Assembly: GCF_020034665.1 (NCBI RefSeq)
Contig: NZ_JAIQDI010000002.1
Span: forward strand, 2,480,001 to 2,544,000
Source of the DNA: Niabella beijingensis
Lineage (GTDB): Bacteria; Bacteroidota; Bacteroidia; Chitinophagales; Chitinophagaceae
DNA length: 64,000 nt
Reading direction: 5' to 3'
Below the pieces are notes generated by a model. That model was not told the DNA's origin and ran no database searches. It saw only the letters and a program-made list of their open reading frames with translations. The position numbers and the translations under genes are program-made. Shown here one piece after another: positions 23,859-34,078 of this stretch (position 1 is its first letter; each line of letters opens with the position of its first letter).

Positions 23859-25583
23859 TTACTTATAGATCTCCTCCGGCCATTGAAGGGACACGCCCTG
23901 CGCTTCGAGGTACTGCTGAAATTCCTCCAGCATTTTTTTATTCCCGCGTATGGCATGTGGCTCGGTCTTTTTCCGAAGCGAAAAAGCGATCACCATGCCG
24001 GCGGCTTCCCCTATCCCCCATTCTACCGGGTGCAGCCGGTAACAGCCGTTTGTTATATGTGTGGTGCCTATATTTTTATTGGCCGCCAACAGATTCCGCA
24101 CCCGTTGCGGCAATAGCGCGCCCAGAGGGATCTGGAAAGGCAGGGAATCAAAATCGATATAATTGGTTCCGCCGGTACAGGGATGCAGGTCGATATGATA
24201 GTACCCGATACCGACGCTGTCAAAAAAAGCAGCCGATCTTGCCGCCGCCGCTCCTGAAGCGACCAGCTTCCGGTTCTCGCGTCCCACATGCTCTTCCAGT
24301 ATCCGGAATACCGGTTTGATGCGGCGCGACTCGCGGATATAGGGATACTGGGCCATCCCATCATCCGTACCCAGCATATCCGTGCGGAGCAGCAGTCCCG
24401 GCCATCCCTGTCCTCCGTCAGGCCGTTCCACTTCCGTTTGAAGCCAGTAAAGCAGGGACCTGCTCAGCTCCTTTGCTTTTTTCACGCCCTTGTCAAAAGC
24501 CTGCTGGTCCACATCAATAATATTGGTCAGAAAATAATCATTCTGCGGCCAGTTGATCAGACTCAGGTTCCCTTTATAAAATCCCTCGCTAAAATTCCTG
24601 TCGTCAATAATGCGCCGGTAATTCCAGAGATTCAGCGTACCACCCGTTGGTTTTCCTGTGGGATCAAAACCCAGCTTCTTCGGTTGCAATGTAGCAGGAC
24701 TGGAATAATACAGGGACAACAATTTCCCCGACCAGGAGGGTTTTAACGGGGGAACAAAATCCCGCCAGAAGCTGTAATTCTCCGGCTTATCGATGCGATG
24801 ATCCTCGCCTTTCCGGTATTCCAGTACAAAGCAGCTGGTCAATGCCTGATTGTTTGCCGGGTCTGCCATTGCTGCGGCATGTAACTCGTTTGTCTGGCTT
24901 TTTGATTCGGCCCCGGAAACATACTCAACACCGGCCAGTGGCAACAGGTCGCCCAATTCTGTGGCATCCACAAAGTAGCTGCCTTTGAGCACATGCTCCG
25001 TTCCCGTTTCCAGGTTCCGGCATTTTACAAAATGTACCAGGTCTCCATCCGGATCCGCCGCCACTACTTTTGTCCGCAACAGGAGGTTCAGCTTTCCTGC
25101 AAGGGCATACGGCAATAGGAGGCTGTTCAATACCGACAGTGCCACACGGGGCTCATGACATAATTTAGATACCGCACCATTACCAGGATTGAAGAAAGCA
25201 GCCGCTTTCGCCGGTGCGCTTAAAGGATAAAAGCGATTGTAGAATTCCCGGATCTGTTTCCGCAGTTCCAGGTAAGATTTTGTGGCGCCAAATGATTCGA
25301 TCCAGCGATGTTCATCCGGGCAGCTCACGCCCTGTTGCGTCAGCTGGCCGCCAATCCAGGCCGTCTCTTCCGTCATGGTAACGGAGCAGCCATTCCTTAA
25401 TGCTGCCAGTGCCGCAGCACAGGCACCCATACCACTACCCGCTATCACCAGGTCGGAGCTGATCTCCCGGGAACCCCTGAGCGGTGAAGGTATTGAAGAT
25501 ACAGGACCGGAGGCCAGGCCATTAAAGGTCATCAGCGCCCCTGCCCCAACTCCGAATGATTTTATAAAATGTTTTCTTTTCAT
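23859..25583 (-). CDS. Secreted FAD-dependent oxidoreductase (third of three)
   Basis: 574 aa. A Tat-like N terminus (MKRKHFIKSFGVGAGALMTF; KR rather than RR) leads to a Rossmann FAD site DLVIAGSGMGACAAALAALRNGCSV (GxGxxG), then WIGGQLTQQGVS. It belongs to the broad FAD_oxidored (PF12831) group, sometimes mislabelled xanthan lyase. Near the C terminus, a substrate/FAD motif (LHPVEWGIGEAAGMVIAF) is present. Divergent from the next two copies, which share TTGGLG/TSGGLG. Gap to the second gene is only 20 bases. Placed in a SusCD locus, it may oxidise a sugar, cyclitol or glycoside; substrate not readable. Confidence 0.78.
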   Translation of the reverse strand: MKRKHFIKSFGVGAGALMTFNGLASGPVSSIPSPLRGSREISSDLVIAGSGMGACAAALAALRNGCSVTMTEETAWIGGQLTQQGVSCPDEHRWIESFGATKSYLELRKQIREFYNRFYPLSAPAKAAAFFNPGNGAVSKLCHEPRVALSVLNSLLLPYALAGKLNLLLRTKVVAADPDGDLVHFVKCRNLETGTEHVLKGSYFVDATELGDLLPLAGVEYVSGAESKSQTNELHAAAMADPANNQALTSCFVLEYRKGEDHRIDKPENYSFWRDFVPPLKPSWSGKLLSLYYSSPATLQPKKLGFDPTGKPTGGTLNLWNYRRIIDDRNFSEGFYKGNLSLINWPQNDYFLTNIIDVDQQAFDKGVKKAKELSRSLLYWLQTEVERPDGGQGWPGLLLRTDMLGTDDGMAQYPYIRESRRIKPVFRILEEHVGRENRKLVASGAAAARSAAFFDSVGIGYYHIDLHPCTGGTNYIDFDSLPFQIPLGALLPQRVRNLLAANKNIGTTHITNGCYRLHPVEWGIGEAAGMVIAFSLRKKTEPHAIRGNKKMLEEFQQYLEAQGVSLQWPEEIYK

Positions 25584-25603
25584 TGTTAAATACGGATACC
25601 CGT

Positions 25604-27274
25604 TTATCCTTCTATTTTCTGTTGTTGCTTTACCAGATTGTTTTTTAATTCCTGATAATTCACCTGTTGTACCGTTGTTTTATTCTCGATGGCCATAACC
25701 GCTGCGGTGGCAGCCGATTCCGCAAGGATCATAAATACCGGTTCCATCCGGATGGAGCCATAGGCCACATGGGAACTGGAAAGGCATACCGGCACCAGCA
25801 GGTTCTCACATTCAGCGGCCTTTGGTACAATCGCTTTATAGGAGATCTGATAAGGTTTGGGAACATGCACGCCAAAATCCCCCTCATTCTGAACAAAACC
25901 ATCGCTGGTCACATATCGCTGAATGTTATGCGAATCCAATGTATAGGAGCCCATTCCGACAGGATCCGGAACCGACCGTTGCCCGAGGATCTCCTGCTCG
26001 GTCATTACAACATCGCTGACCATCCGCCGTGCTTCCCGTATATATAACTGATACGGCCAGTTGCCGTTATCTGCAAACTCATCTTTGGCCAGTCCCCATT
26101 TATTAAATTCCTGCTGCACATCCCGGGGGATACGTTTGTCGGTAGCTAAAAAGTAAAACAGGCCCTGCTGATACTTTTTGTGATCCTCCGTGATCTTTTT
26201 CCGCAGTGTATAGGAGGCCTCAGGATAGTGATAGTTCATGCCGATATAATCCGTACTGAACGGACCGTGGTTATTGGTATCTGTTTTCAGGTTAGGGATC
26301 GGGTCAAACTTTTGAAAAAGCTCGCGCCAGCCGCTGTTAAAGACCCGCACCAGCAGCTCATACTCCTTCGGATCATATCCGGCAGGCTGCGAAAACGCGA
26401 TCCTGTTTTCCGGATGCGATGAAAAACACATCCGGTAACAATAGGCCTGCACTTTTTTATCACCCGTTCCATACGCCCCGGGAGCTTCGCCGGAAATGCC
26501 CGGCAGCAGCCCGCTTGAGGGATTTCCGGGGACCTTGTAGGGATCAATCCTGGACTTGAAATAGTGCCCGTGATGGAATACGCCGGTGAGCACGCCCGCC
26601 CATTTTTCATTATAGACCGCAGCCGCCTCTCTTCCAACGGTAAAGCCCACACCGGCAGCAGCCATCAGATCCCCTTCGTAAGTGGCGTCGATAAATACCT
26701 TGCCCGTATACTGGTTCCCCTTCAATGTTTTAATGGAAACGATCTGATTATTTTTAACCTGTACCCCTGAGGAACGATCCAGCCACTCATCCCGGAATAC
26801 ACTGATGTTATGTTCTTTAATAAATGCTTCAAACACCTGCTCCGCTGCATGCGGCTCAAAGATCCACATGGTCCGGTTGGCTCCATCCATCGCTGGGGTG
26901 CCCTGTCCCTTATTGCCGTACTGTTCTTTTTTCTGCCAGCGCCAGGAACCGGGATCGTCATAGTGTGACCAGATCCGGTGATAAAACTCCCGGGCCAGTC
27001 CTCCGATCACTGATTTATTTCCTGTGTCCGTAAACCCCAGTCCGCCGGAGGTCATGCCTCCCAGATGCAATTCAGGGCATACGATTAGCACCGACTTTCC
27101 CAGCTGTTTTGCTTTTACGGCTGCAGTAACCGCTGCTGCTGTGCCTCCATAAATAATGATATCGGCATTTCTTGCTTCACCGGCCGGACCAAACAGTTGC
27201 GTTCCCGTAACACCTCCGGAGACGATTGCACCACTGCCGATCGCCAGTGATTGAATGAATTTCCTTCTTTTCAT
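25604..27274 (-). CDS. Secreted FAD-dependent oxidoreductase (second of three)
   Basis: 556 aa. The N terminus MKRRKFIQSLAIGSGAIV is a good Tat signal (RRKFIQ), consistent with export after cofactor loading. FAD-binding start DIIIYGGTAAAVTAAVKAKQLGKSVLIV, then LGGMTSGGLGFTD. Later motifs GKVFIDATYEGDLMAAAGVGFTVGRE and AECENLLVPVCLSSSHVAYGSIRMEPVFMILAESAATAA are closely shared with the 537 aa gene just upstream, showing paralogy. PF12831-type oxidoreductase. Likely periplasmic, acting on a carbohydrate-like ligand delivered by the SusCD pair; reaction not known. Confidence 0.8.
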   Translation of the reverse strand: MKRRKFIQSLAIGSGAIVSGGVTGTQLFGPAGEARNADIIIYGGTAAAVTAAVKAKQLGKSVLIVCPELHLGGMTSGGLGFTDTGNKSVIGGLAREFYHRIWSHYDDPGSWRWQKKEQYGNKGQGTPAMDGANRTMWIFEPHAAEQVFEAFIKEHNISVFRDEWLDRSSGVQVKNNQIVSIKTLKGNQYTGKVFIDATYEGDLMAAAGVGFTVGREAAAVYNEKWAGVLTGVFHHGHYFKSRIDPYKVPGNPSSGLLPGISGEAPGAYGTGDKKVQAYCYRMCFSSHPENRIAFSQPAGYDPKEYELLVRVFNSGWRELFQKFDPIPNLKTDTNNHGPFSTDYIGMNYHYPEASYTLRKKITEDHKKYQQGLFYFLATDKRIPRDVQQEFNKWGLAKDEFADNGNWPYQLYIREARRMVSDVVMTEQEILGQRSVPDPVGMGSYTLDSHNIQRYVTSDGFVQNEGDFGVHVPKPYQISYKAIVPKAAECENLLVPVCLSSSHVAYGSIRMEPVFMILAESAATAAVMAIENKTTVQQVNYQELKNNLVKQQQKIEG

Positions 27275-27339
27275 ACTATTTTTTTTGGGGGATCCTCCCC
27301 GTTTCTTTAAATAATTCGTAACTGTCTTTACAGATAAAC

Positions 27340-28953
27340 TTATTTTTTGCCCTTTTCCAAAAACGGATCATCCTGCAACCATTGCTTCAGCCCCTGCACG
27401 TCAATTTTCTGAACCGGTTTTTCCTCTTTTATAGCCATGGATGCCGCCATGGCAGCGGATTGGCTCAACACCATAAATACCGGCTCCATGCGTATGGAGC
27501 CATAAGCAATATGACTGGAAGACAAACAAACGGGCACCAGAAGATTGGTGCACTCTGTTTCCTTTGGCGTGATCGAGCGGTAAGCGATCGGATAAGGCTG
27601 CTTTACATGCACTTCCACATTCCCTTCATTTTTTACCATCCCGTTCGCCACAATCCGGTCGCAATTATGACTGTCCATGCCATAGGAAGCAAGACCGATA
27701 CCATCTTCAACCGTTACCTCCCCGGTACAGTTATGTTCCGTCATCACATAAGTCCCCACCATCCGCCGGGCTTCGCGCACATAAAGCTGTGGTGTAAAAT
27801 GATCAAAGTCCCTGTACTCATCTTTGGGGTATCCCCAGTTGCGGATAAAATTCCTCAGGGTATCCGGAACTCTTTTATCCGTGGACATGAAATAAAGCAG
27901 CCCTTTTGTATAGGCGATACTTTCCCGGATCATGCCTTCCCGTTCGGCATAGCCCGCTTCCGCCCAGTCCTGGTTCATCCCGATCATATCCGTAGAAAAA
28001 CCGCCCCGGTTGTTGATATCCGTTTTGCGGTTGGGCATCTTGCTCCAGATAAAGTAATGGTTAATGCCTCTCATTTCCGGCTGCGCTTCAATAAGGCGGA
28101 TCAGCAATTCATATTTTGAAGGATCATAACCAGCGGGACGTGTAATAGGGATGCGGTTGGAAGCACTGTCGGTAAGACATATCCTGAAATTATAAGCCTG
28201 TACTTTTTTATCACCCGTTCCGGGTGCGACTGCCTGATTGGCGGAAATGCCCCACAGCAGCCCGCTTTGGGGGTCCCCGGGTGTTTTATAGGGACTGATC
28301 CCGTCGGGAAACTGGTGATAACCGGATTGTTTATGATACTCCGGAAGCTGAAATCCATTTAAAGTTTCCTTATACACGGTATTATCCTCCCGTCCAATAA
28401 AATAGGATACACCGGCCCTGGCCATCAGATCTCCCTCATAAGTACAGTCAATAAATTGTTTTGAACGTACCACAATAGCGGTGCCTGCTGCCTGACGGGA
28501 GAAATGTGCTTCTGTTATTGATGTACCGTTCTTTGTTACCGCTGCAAGCTGTGTCTGCGTCAGTAATTGTATTTTCCCTTCTTTCAGAAAATCATTCATT
28601 ACAGCTGAAGCCACCCGCGGCTCGAATGTCCATTGCTCTCCGGATTGCCGGTATTTTTGTGCCACCCGCTGGTAAAATTGCCGGGAAAACCCGGTAATGG
28701 CATCTTTTATGCCCGCATCCGTTTGTCCGAGTCCCCCCGTGGTCAGCCCCCCGATCCAGTTTCCGGGTTCGATCAACAGCACCGTGTCGCCACACTTCGC
28801 AGCGGTGTAGGCAGCGATCACACCTGCTGCGGTGCCGCCATAAACACAGATATCGGCCGTATACGTTTTGGGAGCTTCTCCTCCCGCGCTTGCATGACCG
28901 GTTAGAAAATGCCCCACCATTACCATCAGTAACAGGATCGATTTATAGTTCAT
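27340..28953 (-). CDS. Secreted FAD-dependent oxidoreductase (first of three)
   Basis: 537 aa. In contrast to its two neighbours it has a Sec-type signal (MNYKSILLLMVMVGHFLTGHASAGG). FAD site DICVYGGTAAGVIAAYTAAKCGDTVLLI, then WIGGLTTGGLGQTD, KQFIDCTYEGDLMARAGVSYFIGRE, and TECTNLLVPVCLSSSHIAYGSIRMEPVFMVLSQSAAMAAS. Same PF12831 group as the next gene, and about the same length. It follows the SusD gene by ~110 bases. Exporting one enzyme by Sec and a paralogue by Tat is unusual; the Sec version would have to take up FAD outside the cytoplasm. Confidence 0.8.
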   Translation of the reverse strand: MNYKSILLLMVMVGHFLTGHASAGGEAPKTYTADICVYGGTAAGVIAAYTAAKCGDTVLLIEPGNWIGGLTTGGLGQTDAGIKDAITGFSRQFYQRVAQKYRQSGEQWTFEPRVASAVMNDFLKEGKIQLLTQTQLAAVTKNGTSITEAHFSRQAAGTAIVVRSKQFIDCTYEGDLMARAGVSYFIGREDNTVYKETLNGFQLPEYHKQSGYHQFPDGISPYKTPGDPQSGLLWGISANQAVAPGTGDKKVQAYNFRICLTDSASNRIPITRPAGYDPSKYELLIRLIEAQPEMRGINHYFIWSKMPNRKTDINNRGGFSTDMIGMNQDWAEAGYAEREGMIRESIAYTKGLLYFMSTDKRVPDTLRNFIRNWGYPKDEYRDFDHFTPQLYVREARRMVGTYVMTEHNCTGEVTVEDGIGLASYGMDSHNCDRIVANGMVKNEGNVEVHVKQPYPIAYRSITPKETECTNLLVPVCLSSSHIAYGSIRMEPVFMVLSQSAAMAASMAIKEEKPVQKIDVQGLKQWLQDDPFLEKGKK

Positions 28954-29066
28954 TACTTAAGAATTTTTATTATTGAATAGGATTTAACTGTTCTGTCCGC
29001 CGGTCTGCGGGGTCGCATTCCTGCAGGTCCGCAATTACCGGAGACCGTCCGTTCTACTCCGGATCA

Positions 29067-30512
29067 TCAGTAGCCGGGGTTCTGGTCTGCCTGCGAGAGT
29101 GCGCCGTTATTATCGATTTCCTCCTGCGGAATGGGCCACAACAGCCGGGCATCAATAACGGTGCGCCCCACCAGGCCCATTGCCTTCTTTACTGTTCCTG
29201 TTCTTTTCAGATCGTGCCACCGTTGTCCCTCGGCAATAAATTCCAGCGCCCGTTCCTTCAGCACCGTATCCCGGAATTGCTCCTGGTTCATTCCGGGTGC
29301 AAAATCCGCTGCCGATGGTGTGGCAGGACTGTATCCATATGCCCGCCTCCGGATCCAGTTCAGGCGTTCCAGTGCCTGCGCCGTGGGGCCTCCGTTTGCC
29401 ATACAATCGGCCTCTGCAAATACCAGGAAGGCTTCTGCATAACGGTATACGGGGTCGCTATAGGTTGCCAGGCCGTCATTTCCGGTGATGAACTTTTTGA
29501 ACAGCACCGGTGTGGCGGAAGGCAGCAGTACTGAATCACCGTTCGGTCCGAGATATTTCTTATATAAGTTAAAATTCTTGCGGAGATCCTTATCATCCCA
29601 GGCAGCAAGAAATGATTTCATATTGGGCAGCCATGCATACACCCCGCCGCTGCTGTAGTTATACGGCGGCGTATTGGGGCGGTGCAGGTAATTGGGCAGG
29701 GTCGATTGCCGTGAATCGGAATGATGGATGGATAACACGTCCTCCGTACTGGTTGTTACAGCAAAGATCTTATAAAAGTCATCAGATTTTTGCACATTCA
29801 CCAATGTGTATATTCCGCTTTTGATGATATCATCTGCTTCTTTTGCCGCTTCCGCCCATTTTTCCCGCGTCAGGTATACATTTGCCAGCAGCATTTTTGC
29901 CGCTCCTTTTGAAGCTCTTCCGGTCTCGGCACCCACCGATTCCGGCAGCCCGTCCACCGCCGCTTTTGCATCTTCAATGATCAGTGCATACACTTCATCT
30001 TCTGACGACCGCGGCACATCAACCTGACTGGCATCCACGCTTTCCTTTGTTTTTAACGGTACGGGACCGAATCCCCTGACCAGGTTAAAATAGGACATCC
30101 CTCTTAAAAAGTGCGCCTCTGCCAGGATCTTGTTCTTCAGGGTCTCATCCATTTCGATTGCAGGAACATTTTCCAGGACCGAATTGGCCCGGTTGATGGT
30201 ACTGTAAAACGTAGACCAGATATCGCCGGCACGGCCGATATTAGCCACATCCAGGATCTGGCTGAACACCGATATCGGCGCCTGCGATCCGCGCCCCTCT
30301 TCGTAATCCGAATGATTTACCAAAAACAGCCAGTAATTGATGCCATAATTGTCCGCCAGGGCCGAATAGGCCCCGGTAATAGCGGTTTGCGCATCGGAGG
30401 CGTTCTTATAATAGTTTGCTTTTGAAATAAAACTTTCTGGGACCTCTGTCAATTGTTTTTTACAGGAAGTCCATAAAGCAATAAATCCGATATATAAAAT
30501 AATCTTTTTCAT
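29067..30512 (-). CDS. SusD/RagB-type nutrient-binding lipoprotein
   Basis: 481 aa. Lipoprotein signal MKKIILYIGFIALWTSC (lipobox WTSC). SusD marks: NYYKNASDAQTAITGAYSAL, a TPR-like region with AEAHFLRGMSYFNLVRGFGPVPL, then AAKMLLANVYLTREKWAEAAKEADDII, and near the end EQFRDTVLKERALEFIAEGQRWHDLKRTG and LLWPIPQEEIDNN. It caps the SusC channel at the cell surface and binds the glycan or other ligand. Directly downstream of the SusC gene. Ligand unknown; the three FAD oxidoreductases that follow suggest an oxidisable sugar-like compound. Confidence 0.93.
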   Translation of the reverse strand: MKKIILYIGFIALWTSCKKQLTEVPESFISKANYYKNASDAQTAITGAYSALADNYGINYWLFLVNHSDYEEGRGSQAPISVFSQILDVANIGRAGDIWSTFYSTINRANSVLENVPAIEMDETLKNKILAEAHFLRGMSYFNLVRGFGPVPLKTKESVDASQVDVPRSSEDEVYALIIEDAKAAVDGLPESVGAETGRASKGAAKMLLANVYLTREKWAEAAKEADDIIKSGIYTLVNVQKSDDFYKIFAVTTSTEDVLSIHHSDSRQSTLPNYLHRPNTPPYNYSSGGVYAWLPNMKSFLAAWDDKDLRKNFNLYKKYLGPNGDSVLLPSATPVLFKKFITGNDGLATYSDPVYRYAEAFLVFAEADCMANGGPTAQALERLNWIRRRAYGYSPATPSAADFAPGMNQEQFRDTVLKERALEFIAEGQRWHDLKRTGTVKKAMGLVGRTVIDARLLWPIPQEEIDNNGALSQADQNPGY

Positions 30513-30618
30513 CCGTTTGTTTTTTTAAGTTTAAAAAGACCTGATGACACGCCTCCACAATCATCGCCCGGTGTGAGAAGAGGCATCCGGCTTCATTCGC
30601 TTACTGAAATCATTTCAG

Positions 30619-33600
30619 TTAAAAACGCAGTTCGATCCCGGCTCCGAATACCCGGGCATTGGGATACCCGCTTTCATCCGTACCTATGAACAGCCGGTCT
30701 TCTATCGACTGTGAGTCGCTTCCCCTTGTATTCACTTCAGGATCCAGCCCCGGGTATTTGGTAAACGTGAACAGATTGGTCGCTTTCACATAAATACTGG
30801 CATAGCTCAGCCAATCCAGTTTCATTTTTTTCACCGGCAGGCTATAGGAGAGCTGCACCGACTTCACCCGCAGGTAGCTGCCGTCCTCTATAAACCGGTC
30901 GGATGGCCGCATCTGGGTCAGGGAGCTTAATTTGGGATACTTTGCATGCGGGTCGGGATTATCCGCCGTCCAGTAATTGCCGAAGAGATCTGCAAACTGA
31001 TTTTGTGTCCGCTGAAAGGAATTCAGGTTTGTGAAAGCAGTGGCAAAAAAGATGTCATTGCCTTTTACTCCCTGTAAAAATACCGTCAGGCTAACATCCT
31101 TATAGGAGAAGCTGGAATTGAATCCATATTCAAATTTCGGATAGGGATTTCCCAGGATCACCCGGTCCAGCGGGGTAATGCTGCCGTCTTTATTCACATC
31201 CACAAATTTTATAAATCCGTTCTCATCCAGCCCGTCTTCCAGGTAGCCGTAAAAAACGCCCAGCGGTTGTCCTACCCGTGCCAGATTATACCCGGGCAAA
31301 CCGGAGGTTTGTCCTGCAGTAACAATATCACTTTCTCCTGCGATCTTTAATACCTTGTTCCTGTTTGTCGATAACTGCGCCGCTGCATTCCATTTAAAGG
31401 CGCCGGTCAACACATCTGCGTTCACACTGAATTCCAGACCCTGGTTCTGAATTTCCCCGACATTGCGCAACATATAGCCAAAACCGGCAGAAGGCGGAAG
31501 GGGTACCGATGCCAAAAGATCCTTGGTATTTTTCTTGTAGTAATCAAATGTAAAACCCAGCCGGTTGGTCAGTATTGCCAGGTCCAGCCCCAGGTCCAGC
31601 TCACTACTGGTCTCCCATTTCAGCTGGCTGTTTGCGATCCCCGATGGGGCATAGCCCACATTTTCTGTATTGCCGTTATAAATATATTTCACCGGTGAAA
31701 GCCGGTCCAGGGACTGATAAGGTGAAAGCGCCGTGTTACCGGTGATACCATAACTGGCCCTGAGCTTAAGATTATTGATAAAGGTCAGGTTGTCTCTTAT
31801 GAACCGTTCTTCCGAGAGTCTCCACGCCAGTGCTCCCGAAGGAAAGATCCCCCATTTATTGTCTTTTCCAAACCGGGAAGATCCGTCAGCGCGGATACTT
31901 CCTGTCACGAAATACCGGTCCAGAAACGAATAGTTCACGCGCCCCAGGCCGGAGACCAGGCTCCACCTGGAAATACCGGAGGTGGGCGGGTTGATGGTCT
32001 CTGCCGATCCCAGGTTATAGTTCTCGGTATTATTATTGGGAAACCCGGAAACAGAGATCCCGGAGTTTCTCGTCATATAGGTCTGATAGGTGAACCCACC
32101 GGTAGCCGTCAGCTTATGCCCGCCGGTGAATGCCTTTTCATAGGTCAGTACTTCTTCATTCAAAACTGAGTTCCAGTAGGTGCTGCTGTTGGAAGCACTG
32201 CCACGGTCGTTGGGATAGATGATCGGCGTAAATCCGTCACTGATCGAGTTCTCATATTCAAGTCCGATCCGGGATACAAAGGAAAGTTCTTTTGTTAATT
32301 TAAATGTAAACGCATTGTTGAGCAACACGGTATTTGCAAGGGTCTGGTTCTTATAGGGCGCTGCCCACAACATCGGGTTCCTCATATCACCGGGATCCGT
32401 AAACGGATAGGCTTCTCCGATACGCACCGGCAATCCGTTGTTGTCATAAATGGGACTGGTTGGCGGTGCAGACAACGCTCCCGAAAACATATTGTTACCT
32501 CTCCGGCCGTTATCTACCGGCACCGTATATTGTTGCCGTCTGGATAAATTAAGATTCACGGCAACTTTCAGCCAGTCTTTGATCTCATGATCCAGGTTCA
32601 GCCGGAATGACCCCTTCTTAGCACCGGAGTTAATAATGATACCCTGCTGTTCATAATAATTACCGGACATCGAATAGTTGGTCCTTTCGTTCATCCCCGA
32701 AAAACTCAGTGTATGGTTTTGCACCGGGGCATCCCGGAAGATCGCATCCTGCCAATCTGTTCCCGGCCCCTGTATATCATCCAAATTAAAATAGGGCGCT
32801 TTCCCGTCATTTTTTAAAAACTCATTTACTACGGTCGCGTACTGCCGGGCATCCAGCATGTCGAAACGTTTTGCCGTTTGTTGCACCCCGTAATAGCTGT
32901 TGACGGCGATCTCATTTCTGGCGCCGCCCTTTCCCCGCTTGGTGGTTACCATTACCACGCCGTTGGCGCCCCGGGCCCCATAAATTGCGGTTGCTGATGC
33001 ATCCTTTAAGATATCAATGGATTCGATATCGGCAGGGTTCAGGAAATTGATCCCGCCTGCTATCGGAAACCCGTCCACAACGTATAACGGATCATTACTG
33101 CCGATCATGGAGTTGCCCCCCCGAACCCTGACCTGGACCCGCGAACCCGGTGCCCCCGAATTATGCGCTACAGACACACCGCTGGCCCTCCCCTGGAGCG
33201 CCTCCCCCACATTGTAAACCGGAACGGCCTGCAGGTCTTTATTGGAAACCTGCGCAACCGAACCCGTCAAATCCTTTTTTCGCTGGGTACCGTATCCTAC
33301 CACTACCACCTCATCCAGCCGGTTCTCCTCTTTCTGCAAGGTGATCTGCTTTGCCTCCCCGTTGTTTACCGGGATCTCACGACTCAGATACCCGACTATC
33401 GAAATGATCAGGATGGCGTTGCTGTCTGCAACCTTAATGGAAAATGAGCCGTTCTCATCGGTTGTGGTGCCGTTCGTGGTTCCTTTCTCCACAATATTTA
33501 CTCCGGATAAAGGCGCCCCTGCCTCATCGGTGACAACGCCTTTTACATTCAAAGAAACGGTTTCACTCGGATACCCGACGATCACCACCATACCGCTGTT

Positions 33601-33936
33601 CATCTTTTTATAAGAGAGCGAGGAATTCTTAAGCAGATTGTCCATTACATCGTCAATGCTCGCCTTGCTGGCATAAATATCCACTTTCCGGCTGTTCAAT
33701 TCATCGTTATCATTATAGAAGAACCTGTATTGGTACCGGTTCTCAATATATTTTATCACGGAAACGATGGTCTTGCCCTTGAGGTCAAGATCTATTTTCT
33801 GCTGGGAACGCCCCTCCAGGGCGAACACCTGCAGGGAGCTAAACAGAATTAATAAAACAGCACCATTCATTATCAGGAAAAATTTCACACATAACGACCC
33901 TAACCCACCTACAGCAGGGCAATCATTTTTTTTCAT
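30619..33936 (-). CDS. SusC/RagA-type TonB-dependent receptor with STN domain
   Basis: 1105 aa. Signal helix (FFLIMNGAVLLILFSSLQVFA), then an N-terminal STN signalling domain (~45-115; IDLDLKGKTIVSVIKYIENRYQYRFFYND, IDDVMDNLLKNSSLSYKK), a carboxypeptidase-regulatory domain (VKGVVTDEAGAPLSGVNIVEKGTTNGT), a plug (VVVVGYGTQRKKDLTGSV, VRVRGGNSMIGSNDPLYVVDGFPI, ILKDASATAIYGARGANGVVMVTTKRG) and a SusC barrel. The STN domain is the part that signals to a FecR anti-sigma factor; FecR and the ECF sigma gene lie immediately upstream. It imports the ligand bound by SusD. Confidence 0.95.
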   Translation of the reverse strand: MKKNDCPAVGGLGSLCVKFFLIMNGAVLLILFSSLQVFALEGRSQQKIDLDLKGKTIVSVIKYIENRYQYRFFYNDNDELNSRKVDIYASKASIDDVMDNLLKNSSLSYKKMNSGMVVIVGYPSETVSLNVKGVVTDEAGAPLSGVNIVEKGTTNGTTTDENGSFSIKVADSNAILIISIVGYLSREIPVNNGEAKQITLQKEENRLDEVVVVGYGTQRKKDLTGSVAQVSNKDLQAVPVYNVGEALQGRASGVSVAHNSGAPGSRVQVRVRGGNSMIGSNDPLYVVDGFPIAGGINFLNPADIESIDILKDASATAIYGARGANGVVMVTTKRGKGGARNEIAVNSYYGVQQTAKRFDMLDARQYATVVNEFLKNDGKAPYFNLDDIQGPGTDWQDAIFRDAPVQNHTLSFSGMNERTNYSMSGNYYEQQGIIINSGAKKGSFRLNLDHEIKDWLKVAVNLNLSRRQQYTVPVDNGRRGNNMFSGALSAPPTSPIYDNNGLPVRIGEAYPFTDPGDMRNPMLWAAPYKNQTLANTVLLNNAFTFKLTKELSFVSRIGLEYENSISDGFTPIIYPNDRGSASNSSTYWNSVLNEEVLTYEKAFTGGHKLTATGGFTYQTYMTRNSGISVSGFPNNNTENYNLGSAETINPPTSGISRWSLVSGLGRVNYSFLDRYFVTGSIRADGSSRFGKDNKWGIFPSGALAWRLSEERFIRDNLTFINNLKLRASYGITGNTALSPYQSLDRLSPVKYIYNGNTENVGYAPSGIANSQLKWETSSELDLGLDLAILTNRLGFTFDYYKKNTKDLLASVPLPPSAGFGYMLRNVGEIQNQGLEFSVNADVLTGAFKWNAAAQLSTNRNKVLKIAGESDIVTAGQTSGLPGYNLARVGQPLGVFYGYLEDGLDENGFIKFVDVNKDGSITPLDRVILGNPYPKFEYGFNSSFSYKDVSLTVFLQGVKGNDIFFATAFTNLNSFQRTQNQFADLFGNYWTADNPDPHAKYPKLSSLTQMRPSDRFIEDGSYLRVKSVQLSYSLPVKKMKLDWLSYASIYVKATNLFTFTKYPGLDPEVNTRGSDSQSIEDRLFIGTDESGYPNARVFGAGIELRF

Positions 33937-34078
33937 ACATTTGAGTTTGAATTAATAATTGATACCAGCAAATTGCTTTCAGCAATTTTTCAATTGTTTA
34001 ATTTGGTGGAAATGTGACAGCATTTCCACTTTTTTTCTTTATATACCCATAGGCCTTTTATATTGGTTTAGACAATGT

